This document shows positions 15,649-23,815 of a stretch of DNA of 35,842 bases, piece after piece (the first letter of the stretch is position 1; each line of letters starts with the position of its first letter). The DNA comes from Acidimicrobiia bacterium. Lineage in GTDB: Bacteria; Actinomycetota; Acidimicrobiia; Spongiisociales; Spongiisociaceae. The DNA lies in the NCBI GenBank assembly GCA_009841105.1, contig VXMM01000060.1, positions 1 to 35,842 of the forward strand, written 5' to 3'. Below the pieces are notes generated by a model that saw only the letters and a list, made by a program, of their open reading frames with translations, ran no database searches and was not told the DNA's origin. The translations under genes were made by a program, and so were the position numbers.

Positions 15649-16808
15649 TGGACTTCGAACTCACCGGCGAGCAACGCCTCATAGTCGATGTCGCCCGCGA
15701 CTTCACCGAGAAGGAACTGTTCCCCTACGAGGAGGAGGTGGAACGCTCCGGCCGGGTGAGCCCAGAACTGGTCGACCAGATCCGGTCGCGTTCTATCGCC
15801 GCCGGCATCTACGCCGCCAACATGCCCGAGGAGTTCGGCGGGGCCGGGCTGGACCCGCTCACGCTGGCGCTGGTCGAGAGGGAGTTGGGCGCCGCCTCCT
15901 ATGCCCTCCAGTACATCGTGGCCCGACCCTCCAACATCCTGCAGGCCTGCCGGGGCGAGCAGATCGACCGGTACCTCCTTCCCACGGTTCGAGGAGACCG
16001 GGTGGAGTGCCTGGCGATGAGCGAGCCGGACGCCGGCTCAGATCTGAGGGGCATGCGCTGCGCGGCGGTCCGGGACGGCGACAGCTACCTCATCAACGGC
16101 ACCAAGCACTTCATCAGCCATGCCGATCTCGCCGACTACGTCATCCTGTTCGCCGCCACCGGGGAAGAACCCGGTCCCCGCGGCCCCAGGAAACTGATCA
16201 CGGCCTTCCTGGTCGACATGGGCACTCCCGGATTCCAGGTGCGGCCCGGATACCGGGCGGTCTCCAACCGCGGCTACCACAACTTCGTCCTCCAGTTCGA
16301 CGATTGCCGCGTGCCCGCGTCCGCCACGCTCGGAGAGGAGCATCAGGGCTTCCGGGTGGCCAACGAGTGGCTGGGATCGACCCGCCTCCAGGTCGCGGCG
16401 GTCTGCCTTGGAAGGGCGCGGCGCGCCATCGACCTGGCCACCCGCTGGGCCGCCGAGCGCACCCAGTTCGGCCAGCAGATCGGCAAGTTCCAGGGGGTGT
16501 CCTTCAAGCTAGCGGACATGCAGACCCGCTACGAGGCCGCCGAACTGCTCACTCTCCGGGCGGCCTGGAAGGATGGGGAGGGCACGATGACCGACTCGGA
16601 TGCCGCCATGGCCAAGCTGCATGCCAGCGAGATGTGCCAGTTCGTGACCGATGAGGCCATCCAGATCTTCGGAGGCATGGGCCTGATGGACGAGTTACCG
16701 CTCGAACGATTGTGGCGCGACACCCGCGTGGACCGCATCTGGGACGGAACCTCCGAGATCCAGCGCCACATCATCTCCCGAGCCATGCTCCGACCCCTCG
16801 GCGGGTAA
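15648..16808 (+). CDS. Acyl-CoA dehydrogenase (possible gamma-butyrobetainyl-CoA dehydrogenase)
   Basis: This 386-aa flavoprotein has the acyl-CoA dehydrogenase signatures CLAMSEPDAGSD and NGTKHFISHADLADY, and a C-terminal IQIFGGMGLMDELPLERLWRD. Near the end, IWDGTSEIQR has Asp366 where many family members carry the catalytic Glu (YEGT). This could be a conservative change of base or shift the active-site position. The start overlaps the previous stop by one base, in an operon of four genes. The likely role in context is oxidation of gamma-butyrobetainyl-CoA to crotonobetainyl-CoA, or a CaiA-like reaction; the substrate is not shown by sequence. Electrons would go to an electron-transfer flavoprotein, which is not encoded here. 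Confidence 0.9.
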   Translation: MDFELTGEQRLIVDVARDFTEKELFPYEEEVERSGRVSPELVDQIRSRSIAAGIYAANMPEEFGGAGLDPLTLALVERELGAASYALQYIVARPSNILQACRGEQIDRYLLPTVRGDRVECLAMSEPDAGSDLRGMRCAAVRDGDSYLINGTKHFISHADLADYVILFAATGEEPGPRGPRKLITAFLVDMGTPGFQVRPGYRAVSNRGYHNFVLQFDDCRVPASATLGEEHQGFRVANEWLGSTRLQVAAVCLGRARRAIDLATRWAAERTQFGQQIGKFQGVSFKLADMQTRYEAAELLTLRAAWKDGEGTMTDSDAAMAKLHASEMCQFVTDEAIQIFGGMGLMDELPLERLWRDTRVDRIWDGTSEIQRHIISRAMLRPLGG

Positions 16809-16814
16809 CCCGTC

Positions 16815-18869
16815 GTGCCGGTTCGGGACCTGGGCCGCCTCCTGCGTCCCCGGACGGTGGCCGTAGTCGGGGGCGACCCCGCCGAGCGAGCCATCCGCCA
16901 GTCGGATCGGCTCGGCTTCGAGGGAGAGATCTGGCCGGTCCACCCCGCCCGCTCGCGCATGGCCGGACGCCGCGTCTACCCGTCGCTCGACGAACTGCCG
17001 GGAGCACCGGACGCCGCCTTCGTGGCGGTGAACCGCCAGCTCACGATCGAGGTGGTCCGGCAGCTGGCAGAGATAGGGTGCGGCGGGGCCGTGCTCTACG
17101 CCTCGGGATTCGCCGAGGCCGGCGAGGAGGGCGCCGAGCTCCAAGACCGGCTGCTGAGCGGGCACCGGATGCCGCTCATCGGACCCAACTGCTACGGGAC
17201 CATCAACGCGGTGGTCGGGGCAGCCCTATGGCCCGATGTCCAGGGCTGCCGGAGGGTACGGAGCGGTCCGGCCCTGATCAGTCAGTCGGGGAACATCTCC
17301 CTCAACCTCACCATGAACCGGCGGGGGATCGACTTCAGCTACGTGATCTCGCTGGGCAACCAGTCGTCGGTGACCACGGAGGACTGCCTGGAGCATTTCG
17401 CGACCCGCCCCGAGGTGACCGCGGTCGGTATCCACGCCGAGTCGATCGTCGATCCGATCGCGTTCGGTCGGGCGGCGCTCGCCTGCCGCGACACCCGTAC
17501 ACCGGTGGTGGTGCTCAAGACCGGACGGTCGAAGGAAGCCGAGCGCATCACCTCGTCGCACACCGCGGCGCTGGCCGCCCCGGCCGGCGCCTACGACGCC
17601 CTGTTCGAGCGCTACGGAGTGGCGACGGCGGAGTCCATACCGGGCTTCATGACCACATTGGGACTGCTGGACACGATCGGACCGATCCCCGGGAACCGGC
17701 TGGTCTCCCTCTCATGCTCCGGAGGGGAGGCGGCCCTGGTGGCCGACCGGTCGGTCCGTTACCCGGTGGCGTTCCCTGCCTTCGGCCCCGAGCACCGGGA
17801 CCGGATCGCGGCCACCTTGCCGCAACTCGTGGCCATCACCAACCCGCTCGACTACCACACCTTCATCTGGGGTGATGAGCCGGCCCTGGAGCGATGCTTC
17901 ACCGAGGTCCTGGCGGGACCGTTCGACGCGGCCATGCTGGTCATCGATTGGCCATCGGAGGGCAATGACGACACGGATTGGTGGCCCACCCTGCGGGCCT
18001 TCGCCACCGCCGCCGACCGAGCGGGCCGGGCCGGCGTGGTGGTGAGCGGGTTACCGGAGAGCCTGCCCGGGAGGGTCCGGGCGTTTATAGCCGAGCGAGG
18101 CCTCGGCCTGGCCCATTCGATCGACGAAGCCCTCGGAGGGCTCGCGGCGGCAACCTCGTACGGGCGATGGATGGAGAGCCGGCGCCCGCGCCTCCACCTG
18201 CGAGCAAGGGCGCCCGCCGGTCCCGTCCGCAGCCTGGACGAGCCCGCCGCCAAGGCGATCCTCGCCGGCGAGGGCATCCGGATACCGAGGGGCTTGGTCG
18301 TGGACGGTCGACCGGGGAACGGGCCGACGGACTTAGCTGATCACCTCGGGTTCCCGGTGGTGGCCAAGGCGGTGGGACCGGCCCACAAGTCCCGATCCGG
18401 GGGTGTCATCACGGGGATCAGGGACGCCGGGGAACTCGGGATGGCCGTCCGGAGACTCGGCGGGGGTGGCCGTCCGGTGCTGATCGAGGAGCAGGTGACG
18501 GGAACGGTTGCGGAACTGCTGGTGTCGGTGAGCCGCCGGCCCCCGATCGGTGTGGCGGTGACGCTGGGAGCGGGAGGGATCCTGGTGGAGTGGTTGGCCG
18601 ACACCACCACCCTGCTGGCGCCCGTCACGCGCCCCGAACTGCGGCGGGCCCTCCGCCGCCTCCGGATCGGTCGCCTGGTGGAGCACCGGGCAGGCGGCTC
18701 CGGTACCGATCCCGAACCGATCTACCAGGTCATCGACCGGCTCACCACCCTGGTGTCTGGTCGTCCCGGCATCGTAGAGGTGGAGATCAACCCGCTGATC
18801 CTCACCGATGACGGAGCCTGGGCGGCCGACGCCCTGATCTCCGTCACCGAGGCCGGGCCGCACCTGTAG
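16815..18869 (+). CDS. ADP-forming acyl-CoA synthetase (acetate--CoA ligase-like, fused alpha-beta)
   Basis: This 684-aa NDP-forming acyl-CoA synthetase has a CoA-binding Rossmann domain at the N-terminus (VAVVGGDP) and succinyl-CoA synthetase-like ligase domains, the first with SHTAALAAPAGAYDALF containing the phospho-acceptor His. A C-terminal ATP-grasp half carries FPVVAKAVGPAHKSRSGGV and ends with EVEINPLILTDDG. The GTG start is six bases after the dehydrogenase stop. The enzyme interconverts acid, CoA and ATP with acyl-CoA, ADP and phosphate. In this operon it would activate gamma-butyrobetaine or crotonobetaine in place of the AMP-forming CaiC. Because the reaction is reversible it could also release carnitine from carnitinyl-CoA with ATP gain. 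Substrate is inferred. Confidence 0.88.
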   Translation: MPVRDLGRLLRPRTVAVVGGDPAERAIRQSDRLGFEGEIWPVHPARSRMAGRRVYPSLDELPGAPDAAFVAVNRQLTIEVVRQLAEIGCGGAVLYASGFAEAGEEGAELQDRLLSGHRMPLIGPNCYGTINAVVGAALWPDVQGCRRVRSGPALISQSGNISLNLTMNRRGIDFSYVISLGNQSSVTTEDCLEHFATRPEVTAVGIHAESIVDPIAFGRAALACRDTRTPVVVLKTGRSKEAERITSSHTAALAAPAGAYDALFERYGVATAESIPGFMTTLGLLDTIGPIPGNRLVSLSCSGGEAALVADRSVRYPVAFPAFGPEHRDRIAATLPQLVAITNPLDYHTFIWGDEPALERCFTEVLAGPFDAAMLVIDWPSEGNDDTDWWPTLRAFATAADRAGRAGVVVSGLPESLPGRVRAFIAERGLGLAHSIDEALGGLAAATSYGRWMESRRPRLHLRARAPAGPVRSLDEPAAKAILAGEGIRIPRGLVVDGRPGNGPTDLADHLGFPVVAKAVGPAHKSRSGGVITGIRDAGELGMAVRRLGGGGRPVLIEEQVTGTVAELLVSVSRRPPIGVAVTLGAGGILVEWLADTTTLLAPVTRPELRRALRRLRIGRLVEHRAGGSGTDPEPIYQVIDRLTTLVSGRPGIVEVEINPLILTDDGAWAADALISVTEAGPHL

Positions 18870-18889
18870 GGAAGCCGGATCGTTCCGGC

Positions 18890-19771
18890 TCAGCCTTCCT
18901 CATCCTGGGCGGCGAAGATCGAGTCGTACCCGCCCGACCAGTCCGGCGGTATCAGGCACGGCCGGGGATCGTGGTGGGCCCACCGGGCGGGCTGGCCGCG
19001 AATCACCTTGCCTGTGTTGCGGGTCGGTTGCGGATGGGCCGTGTAGGGGAAGGCATCGGCCGACGCATAGGCATTGAGCAGGAGGGGCCTACCACTCGGC
19101 TTGGAGGTGGGTGGCGAACCGTGGACCGTGCGGCAGTTGTGGACGGTGATCGAGCCGGCCGGTCCGGTGAGGTACTCGACGCCTTCTACATCGAGAGTCG
19201 CGGAGTCTTCGGCGGACAGGCATCCGACCCAGTTCGCCTCCCCGTCGTACTGGTCGAACAGGGGGCCGTCGTGGCTTCCGGGTAACACCATCAGGGGACC
19301 GTCGTCCATGCCGGTGTCGGCGAGGTACGTGCCGATCGTCAGCGGGCTGTAGTTGGTGTGCGGGTAGAACTGGATGTCCTGATGCCACTTGACGTCGTCC
19401 GAGCCGGCATCCCACTTGAAGTTGAGCTTGGAGTGATGGAACACCACGTCCGGCCCCACCAGATCGGCGGCAACATCGGCGATCAGGCCGCTGGCGAACT
19501 CCCAGTACGTGTCGTGCAGGCGGTCGGGCATCTTGAGACGCCGTATCTTGGGCGAGTCCGGGCCGTGATCATCGGCCACGTCGTAGTCTTCGCCCGACCG
19601 GGTGACCGATCGGCTCCGCTCCACGAAAGCCGCCGTGACCTCGTTGAGCCGGTCGATCAGTTCTTGGGGGATGAGCGACTCCACGCTCACGTACCCGCTC
19701 TCGAAGTACGACTCCCTCTGCTTCTGAGTCAGCACTCTCGGCGGTTCGGCCAGAACCTGTTCCGGTGTCAT
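18890..19771 (-). CDS. Phytanoyl-CoA dioxygenase (PhyH) family protein
   Basis: This 293-aa Fe(II)/2-oxoglutarate dioxygenase of the PhyH family has the HxD...H iron triad at His130 and Asp132 (WHQDIQFYPHTNYSPL) and His217 (CRTVHGSPP). GPLMVLPGSHDGPLFD is the typical segment between them, and a GRPLLLNAY stretch after the last His holds the Arg expected to bind 2-oxoglutarate. GAGGAG lies upstream of the ATG. It is transcribed towards the ligase gene and divergently from the CaiD homologue. Known PhyH relatives hydroxylate ectoine, phytanoyl-CoA and many small molecules. Here it might hydroxylate a betaine or an acyl-CoA, but the substrate is unknown. BBOX-type gamma-butyrobetaine hydroxylases belong to a different (TauD-like) family. 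Confidence 0.87.
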   Translation of the reverse strand: MTPEQVLAEPPRVLTQKQRESYFESGYVSVESLIPQELIDRLNEVTAAFVERSRSVTRSGEDYDVADDHGPDSPKIRRLKMPDRLHDTYWEFASGLIADVAADLVGPDVVFHHSKLNFKWDAGSDDVKWHQDIQFYPHTNYSPLTIGTYLADTGMDDGPLMVLPGSHDGPLFDQYDGEANWVGCLSAEDSATLDVEGVEYLTGPAGSITVHNCRTVHGSPPTSKPSGRPLLLNAYASADAFPYTAHPQPTRNTGKVIRGQPARWAHHDPRPCLIPPDWSGGYDSIFAAQDEEG

Positions 19772-19944
19772 ATAGGCACTCCTCGGGAGGACTCTCGCGG
19801 CTACCGGGGCTGGATCTTCGGAACGCGGCTACGACCGAGCACCCTGGTCCTCGTACCGGAGTGAGTATACGTCTCCGAGGGGTTTCACGGGTTGTGGACA
19901 CGCCGGCCGGCGTCGCGCAGGCATGGGGCCAATACACTTCGATC

Positions 19945-20730
19945 ATGACGAACGAGGCCATAAGGGCGGTCCGTCGGGGATCGACGCTCGAGGTGACCAT
20001 CGACCGGCCCAAAGCCAACGCCATCGACGCGGCCACCAGCCGGGCCCTCGGCGCGGTCTTCTCCGGCTTCCGGGATGATCCCGACCTCCGCGTGGCCATC
20101 TTCACGGGCGCGGGCGGACGGTTCTTCTCCGCCGGATGGGATCTGGCCGCAGGCGCCGAAGGGGAAGCCTACGAGAGCGACTTCGGCCCGGGCGGCTTCG
20201 GCGGGTTCGCGGAACTGCCGGACCTCGACAAACCCGTCATCGCCGCGGTCAACGGCATGGCTGTCGGGGGTGGATTCGAACTGGTGATGGCCGCGGATCT
20301 GGTGGTGGCCGCCGAACACGCCACTTTCTTCCTGCCCGAGGCTTCGATCGGGCTGATCCCCGATGTGGGGTCCGTCCTGCTTCCCCGGTTGCTGCCGGCG
20401 CCGCTGGCCAACGAAGTACTTCTGGCAGGCCGCCGATTGAACGCCGAGGAGCTCCGTCGATTCGGCCTGGTGAACGAGGTGGTGCCCGGGACGGATCTGC
20501 TCGACGCGGCGCACGACCTGGCCGACCGTATCGCGGCTCATGCCCCACTGGCCGTCGCCGCCATCCTGGACATCGGCCGCCGCAGCGACGGCCTGCCGGT
20601 ATCCGCCGCGCTCGACGGCCTGCGCTCCGGCACGGTCGAGACCTACCGGAAGACGCTCGAGTCAGAGGATGCTCAGGAGGGGATGCGAGCGTTCGCCGAG
20701 AAGCGCGATCCGGTCTGGAAGGGTCGGTGA
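19945..20730 (+). CDS. caiD: CaiD-like crotonobetainyl-CoA hydratase
   Basis: This 261-aa crotonase-fold enzyme has the same length as E. coli CaiD as I recall it. It shows FFSAGWDLAAGAEGEA, DFGPGGFGGF and GMAVGGGFELVMAADL, and ends AFAEKRDPVWKGR, all strongly CaiD-like. Glu112 and Glu132 sit one position from the E111/E131 pair of E. coli CaiD. It would hydrate crotonobetainyl-CoA to carnitinyl-CoA reversibly. The longer open frame upstream overlaps the divergent PhyH gene, so the ATG at 19945 is preferred although it has no clear Shine-Dalgarno. It lies after the carnitine operon and ties that block to carnitine/gamma-butyrobetaine chemistry. A generic enoyl-CoA hydratase is the fallback. 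Confidence 0.86.
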   Translation: MTNEAIRAVRRGSTLEVTIDRPKANAIDAATSRALGAVFSGFRDDPDLRVAIFTGAGGRFFSAGWDLAAGAEGEAYESDFGPGGFGGFAELPDLDKPVIAAVNGMAVGGGFELVMAADLVVAAEHATFFLPEASIGLIPDVGSVLLPRLLPAPLANEVLLAGRRLNAEELRRFGLVNEVVPGTDLLDAAHDLADRIAAHAPLAVAAILDIGRRSDGLPVSAALDGLRSGTVETYRKTLESEDAQEGMRAFAEKRDPVWKGR

Positions 20731-20986
20731 CGTACAGTCGCTCCCCACGCGAGCGATGATCAGCTCACCAGGCCGGAACGAAGGGCTTGAACTTGTCACA
20801 GGGTCCCTATATGTTGCCTATCGCCAAGCACCTACACCGGACGCAAGCGTCTCACCGATCGGAGCGGCCCGGCCCCGCAGGGAACATTCACAGGCTCAAG
20901 GGGCGAACCCGCCGTGACACCCGGCCCAGCCCGGGCATGGCCGAACATGCCCCACGCCAGGACAGGTGGTGGCGGGGGCAGGGCCC
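20731..20986 (+). other. Structured non-coding stretch, possible small RNA or long 3' UTR
   Basis: No convincing gene is present. A 7-bp hairpin (GGGCATG 20933-20939, loop GCCGAA, CATGCCC 20946-20952) precedes an intrinsic terminator at 20987-21006. This arrangement fits the end of a small RNA or a long 3' UTR of the CaiD gene. I could not match it to tmRNA, RNase P RNA, SRP RNA or a riboswitch. Confidence 0.4.
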
Positions 20987-21006
20987 GGTGCGAAGCACCT
21001 TTTTTT
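20987..21006 (+). terminator. Rho-independent terminator
   Basis: A stem GGTGC / GCACC with a GAA loop is followed directly by seven T. It ends the transcript of the CaiD gene or of a small RNA encoded just upstream. Confidence 0.85.
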
Positions 21007-21020
21007 CGCGTTCTCGAACA

Positions 21021-21058
21021 TGAGGCAGAGGGCGTCATATATGACGCCCTGAACCTCA
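21021..21058. repeat. 22-bp perfect palindrome inside a nested inverted repeat
   Basis: The half AGGGCGTCATA is followed immediately by its exact reverse complement (21029-21050). Outer arms TGAGG (21021-21025) and CCTCA (21054-21058) extend the symmetry. It is either an operator for a dimeric regulator of the MFS gene downstream or a cruciform/hairpin element. The sequence ATGAGGC recurs at 21020, 21076 and 21117. Confidence 0.7.
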
Positions 21059-21099
21059 GGAACACCGCACCGCATATGAGGCCCTGAGCCTCAGGTTCC
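21059..21099. repeat. Second nested hairpin with TGAGGC / GCCTCA arms
   Basis: The inner stem TGAGGC (21077-21082) and GCCTCA (21088-21093) encloses CCTGA. Outer arms GGAAC (21059-21063) and GTTCC (21095-21099) also pair. It directly follows the first palindrome and shares its ATGAGGC word. The remaining ~290 bases before the MFS start show no gene; a promoter probably lies there. Confidence 0.6.
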
Positions 21100-21393
21100 C
21101 GATTGCCTGCTCTCAGATGAGGCGATATCCGCGTCCTGCAGACTCACGGCGACCCGCGCCATCCGGCTGAAGGCCGGACGACGCACGCCGCATCAGGGTC
21201 GATACGCCCCTGCATATCGGCCCCGGAACATCCGTTACCTGCCTGAGTAAACGTCCCTTCTCGCTACCATGCAGGCAGATGCGGGAGATCCCTCCCGGCA
21301 CCGTCCCGGCCGACCGATGGTGGTTCTTTGATCCCCACGGTGGCCTCACTGCTCACCCGACCCGAGTCCGAGCCTTCCTGAGGTGCGTGATCT

Positions 21394-22731
21394 ATGAGTT
21401 CACCAGCCATTTCCGGTTCCGCTCCCAGACCCGATGGCACCACCCGAACCATCCTCGGCTCGCGCGGCCTGCTCCTAGCCGTCCTCTTCGTGATGCTGGG
21501 GAACGGGATGATGATTCCCCTGCTCGGCATCAGAGCTGGACTGGAGGGCTTCTCGACCACCGCCACCGGCACGATCCTGGCGTTCTACTACGTGGGCTTC
21601 CTGGCGGGTGCGTGGATAACACGGCGGCTGGTAGTGGACGTGGGCCACATCCGCGTGTACGCCGCGCTGGCGTCGCTGGCATCGACCTCGACCCTCATCT
21701 ACATCCTCAACGCCTCCCCGGCCGTCTGGTCCCTGGCGCGGCTGATCAACGGATTTGCGATGAGCGGTCTGTTCATCGTGGGAGAGAGTTGGCTCAACGA
21801 GGCCGCCACCAACCGGACCCGCGGGCGGATGCTCGCCATCTACATGGTGGTGCTGATGGGAGGGTTGGCGGCGGGCCAGATGCTGATCGTCCTGGGTGAT
21901 CCGTCCGGGATCGCCCTGTTCATCGCGGCCTCGATACTGGTGTCGGTGGCAGTGATACCGATCACGCTGTCGACCTCTCCAGCTCCCAGGCCGGTGCTTC
22001 CCGGCAAGCTCCCGATCGCTCAGGTGTGGCACGCCGCACCCCTGGGGATATTTGCCTCCTTCAGCCAGGGAGTCGGGGTAGCGGCGTTGCTGACGCTGGG
22101 AGCCGTGTACGGGGCGAGATCGGGTATGAGCGTGGACCGGATCGCCTTGTTCACCTCCGCCGCCGTGGTCGGAAGCGTGGTGCTGCAGCCTGCCATCGGC
22201 GTGTTGTCCGACCGGATGGGACGGCGGAAGTTGATACTGGGCACGGGCTTCGTGTGCGCGGGCGCCTGCCTGTCCATGGTCCACGCCGACCCGCTCAGCT
22301 GGTGGGCGCTGACGATCTCCTTCCTGGTCGGCGGGTTGGCCCTGAGCATGTATCCGCTGGCGCTCAGCCATATCAACGACCGGGTACCTCCCGGCTCGGC
22401 CGTCGGCGTCAGTACGGTCCTGTCGCTCGCCGCCGGGATCGGCTCCGTTATCGGCCCGGTCGCCGGCGCGCAGGTAATGAACGCCGTAGGACCTGCCGGC
22501 CTCTACTGGTTCGTCGGCGTCCTGTTCGTGATCACCGCCATGTTCAGCCTCTTCCGGATCTTCACCCGCGAAGGCGTGCCTGCGGACCGGCGGCGGCCTT
22601 TCGCCCTCATTCCGGCCCGGGCCGGCACGGTTATCGTCCAGATGGCCCGCCGGATGCGACAGCCGGGTGAGAGGACGAGCCGCAGCGACCGGACGGAACG
22701 CAACACCGGAACGGCCGGCAGCAAGGAGTGA
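21394..22731 (+). CDS. MFS transporter (YcaD-like)
   Basis: This 445-aa twelve-segment membrane protein has MFS features, including LINGFAMSGLFIVGESWLNE, reminiscent of the YcaD-type subfamily ('ESWLNE'). GVLSDRMGRRKLILG is a motif A copy in the second half. The C-terminal tail is long, basic and hydrophilic (about residues 390-445), probably cytoplasmic. The ATG lies downstream of two palindromic elements that could regulate it. The transported compound is unknown; no betaine-specific feature is visible, so a link with the carnitine genes is only positional. Confidence 0.85.
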   Translation: MSSPAISGSAPRPDGTTRTILGSRGLLLAVLFVMLGNGMMIPLLGIRAGLEGFSTTATGTILAFYYVGFLAGAWITRRLVVDVGHIRVYAALASLASTSTLIYILNASPAVWSLARLINGFAMSGLFIVGESWLNEAATNRTRGRMLAIYMVVLMGGLAAGQMLIVLGDPSGIALFIAASILVSVAVIPITLSTSPAPRPVLPGKLPIAQVWHAAPLGIFASFSQGVGVAALLTLGAVYGARSGMSVDRIALFTSAAVVGSVVLQPAIGVLSDRMGRRKLILGTGFVCAGACLSMVHADPLSWWALTISFLVGGLALSMYPLALSHINDRVPPGSAVGVSTVLSLAAGIGSVIGPVAGAQVMNAVGPAGLYWFVGVLFVITAMFSLFRIFTREGVPADRRRPFALIPARAGTVIVQMARRMRQPGERTSRSDRTERNTGTAGSKE

Positions 22732-22860
22732 GCACGTCCGGCGGTTTGCCGTTGCCTGCGAATGCGGTCTGCCGTCAGGTCACGGGCGCCGCGAGGCGGC
22801 ACGCGTCAGGTTGAGCGGGGTCATCCGAGCAGCGCCGCTGCCCGGGTGGGACTCGCAGTA

Positions 22861-23601
22861 CTAGCCCTGGCAGCCCAGCAGGTTGTCGACCGCCGGCCGG
22901 ATGCCGAGCCGGTAGCTCGACACCTCACCGCCATCGATGGCGAAGTAGATGCGGTAGTCGGCATCCGCCTCGTCGTTGGGAACGAACGCTAGGGCCTCGC
23001 CCTCCGACACGGCCTCGTTGGCCTGCTGGATGTTGTTGGGATAGACCTCTCGTACGCTGGCTTCCGGGGTGCCGATCCTGACACCAGACCGGGTAGCGAT
23101 GACGCTGGGGGCATTGATCTCGACGCGAACGACCGCCCCGTCGACCACCATGAACGCCACGCCCGGCAACCCGGCGCCGGCCGTCACGTAGTAGCAGTTG
23201 TCGGTCGATGCCCGGCCGAAGTCCTGGGAGAGCGCCAACCCGGAGGCAACAGCGGCTTCCTCCACGGTCATCCCCAACGTGACCGGGCCCAGGGCGCGCA
23301 GCGTCACCACATCTTCGCTGGTCAGCTCCGCAGTGCCGGTGGACGGGGCCGCGGTGGTGGCCGTAGTCGTTGCAGCCACCTCGTCGGCCACGGTCACCGC
23401 CACTTGGGTGGTGGCAGTTCCCGAGTCCTCCGGGTCCTCGGAGGGGGTGGGAGCCTGGGTCGCGGTGGTGGTGACCAGGCTGGTGGTGGCGGTAACCTCT
23501 GCGGAGGTGTCCTGGGTGGTCTCGGCGGGAGTTTCATCGCCTCCGCCGCACGCCGCCACGACCATGGCTATTGCTGCTACTAGTAATGCCCGCTTTCTCA
23601 A
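22861..23601 (-). CDS. Putative lipoprotein with Thr/Ala-rich linker
   Basis: This 246-aa exported protein starts with a basic n-region and hydrophobic core, followed by the lipobox VAAC (Cys18). A Thr/Ala/Ser-rich linker (about 20-95) leads to a globular domain beginning GPVTLGMTVEEAAVASGL and ending DNLLGCQG. Two further cysteines ('DNCYY' and 'LLGCQG') may form a disulfide. A TTG start is chosen because GAAGGAG lies seven bases upstream; an ATG eight codons earlier would place extra residues before the signal peptide and lacks a ribosome site. It is expected on the outer face of the cell membrane. No function is recognised. Confidence 0.8.
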   Translation of the reverse strand: MRKRALLVAAIAMVVAACGGGDETPAETTQDTSAEVTATTSLVTTTATQAPTPSEDPEDSGTATTQVAVTVADEVAATTTATTAAPSTGTAELTSEDVVTLRALGPVTLGMTVEEAAVASGLALSQDFGRASTDNCYYVTAGAGLPGVAFMVVDGAVVRVEINAPSVIATRSGVRIGTPEASVREVYPNNIQQANEAVSEGEALAFVPNDEADADYRIYFAIDGGEVSSYRLGIRPAVDNLLGCQG

Positions 23602-23815
23602 GACATCTCCTTCACACGTCTTCACACGACCAGCAGAGCCGATCCCTGTCGTCTGACATGCGAAAACCCGCCGCCACGCCCCGATTTTCGCGTTCTGGGC
23701 ACCAGTACGCTAACAGCATCGGCGAACAAAGCTCGCCCTTTCTTCGATTTCTCCTTCTCGAAACCTCCAGCAAGGCTTGAGTACGCCCCTCCGGCAAGCC
23801 GGGACAGGCAGCTGA

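Noticed and set aside
21015-21026. CGAACATGAGGC as a LexA box
   Set aside because: The right half lacks GTTCG; the sequence is better explained as part of the ATGAGGC hairpin region.
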